From NCBI RefSeq assembly GCF_905404315.1, contig NC_066310.1, forward strand, positions 682,001-746,000: DNA of 64,000 nt. The letters run 5' to 3'. Numbering within the stretch: position 1 is the stretch's first letter; every line of letters begins with the position of its first letter. Below are positions 63,331 through 64,000 of the stretch, piece after piece. Source of the DNA: Leptidea sinapis (Eukaryota > Arthropoda > Insecta > Lepidoptera > Pieridae). The notes beneath the pieces were generated by a model, which saw only the letters and a list, made by a program, of their open reading frames with translations, searched no databases and was not told the origin of the DNA. A program made the translations under genes and the position numbers.

Positions 63331-63837
63331 ATAACCATAATAAAATAAATAAAACATTTATAAATCCGTTAGCTGATATTTTAGGTAACTGAATACTTAA
63401 AAACTACTAGTATATCATTCATGTGTATATTAGACATTTTTCTGTATTTATTTGTTATTGTAATGACAAATTCGATTAATATTAACTCGGTTCTCTTCCA
63501 AACTGCTTAATCACTTTAAATATTCGCAATAAATCCTATAATTATCTATATAAAATTCATAAATGTACAAGCCAGTTCAATTTGGTTGTTCTCCTTTATA
63601 AGAAACTTTTTTAAACTAAAATTCGAATCAACTGTAGTTTGGTAAAATGTACAGACACAAGACGTATAATTAATTTTTCATAGGTAATTTTTCAAATACT
63701 TAATACGAACTTTCTATTAAAGAATAGAACTTTTCTATAGGCGAATGGCAATACAAAATTTTCCGTACTCATGAGTAAAGTTAGATATGGAGTTGGTAAT
63801 TGAATGATTATGAATAATGAGAGTAGTTTGCGATGAG

Positions 63838-63965
63838 TAGATAGCGCAGAGGTATCGGTGTCAGCTCCCGAGTGGACGGCGGCGGTGGGTCAAGATCGTG
63901 TCACCGTGCGGTCGTCCACGAGCACGAACCCGACCCGGGAATGTACCGGTAATACCTTCCAAAAT
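63838..63965 (+). other. GC-rich tRNA-like stretch
   Basis: An A-box-like TAGCGCAGAGGTATCGG is followed 75-90 bp later by 'cgaacccgacccggg'. It may be a SINE head. Only the texture supports this. Confidence 0.25.
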
Positions 63966-64000
63966 AGCGTTTCGAACTGCATTATGAATTCAGACACAAA

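Noticed and set aside
1..64000. CRISPR array, prokaryotic operon or riboswitch
   Set aside because: The window is clearly eukaryotic: spliced genes, LINEs and DNA transposons. The only regular tandem repeats are the 100-bp units without unique spacers.

Overview
This is a stretch of AT-rich eukaryotic nuclear DNA, most likely from a moth or butterfly. The evidence is spliced genes with GT-AG introns, no bacterial gene organisation, and a dense load of jockey/CR1-type LINEs, Tc1-mariner, PIF/Harbinger and MITE families of the kind common in Lepidoptera. The lepidopteran assignment is an inference from remembered repeat families, not a database match.

Host genes. (1) A 12-exon minus-strand gene (ATG at 48849, stop at 19024) encodes a 621-residue protein that I identify as translin-associated factor X-interacting protein 1 (TSNAXIP1). 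Every exon junction is phase-compatible. (2) An intronless 324-residue homocysteine S-methyltransferase (39376-40350, minus) lies inside intron 3 of that gene. (3) The first coding exon of RanBP9/10 (RanBPM; 49136-49328, plus) starts 286 bp from the TSNAXIP1 start codon in head-to-head orientation. A perfect CRE (TGACGTCA) sits in the shared promoter. RANBP10 and TSNAXIP1 are also head-to-head neighbours in human 16q22, so this may be an ancient bidirectional pair. The rest of RanBP9/10 is not visible, so 49.3-64 kb reads as its first intron or as sequence beyond an alternative structure. A weak candidate exon for another gene lies at 60694-60800.

Layout. 0-7.7 kb: nested LINEs, with a plus-strand element and a second LINE fragment both inserted in a minus-strand jockey-like LINE. 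7.7-14 kb: a decayed minus-strand Ty3/gypsy element with one recognisable LTR, bracketed by 327-bp direct repeats that are not its LTRs. 14.5-17.4 kb: a 2.86-kb fold-back transposon whose arms are tandem arrays of a 100-bp unit in opposite orientation, with a TTAA-flanked MITE nested in one arm. 17.4-18.6 kb: a tRNA-like sequence and a DD41D Tc1-mariner transposase pseudogene. 19-48.8 kb: TSNAXIP1, its introns filled by a near full-length LINE with PHD-finger ORF1 (19.7-24.3 kb), LINE remnants, and a PIF/Harbinger element (40.85-42.74 kb) whose transposase lies antisense inside the intron of its MADF-BESS gene. The last stretch also holds a 62-bp palindrome just upstream of a DD41D mariner with 28-bp inverted repeats. 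49-64 kb: many short repeats, including a hAT-like MITE, a second MITE with matching flanks, several copies of a ~300-bp family, and LINE 3' tails.

The three host genes share no obvious pathway. TSNAXIP1 and RanBP9/10 are linked by their promoter, and the methyltransferase is a nested passenger. Nearly all mobile-element genes here carry frameshifts or stops and look inactive.
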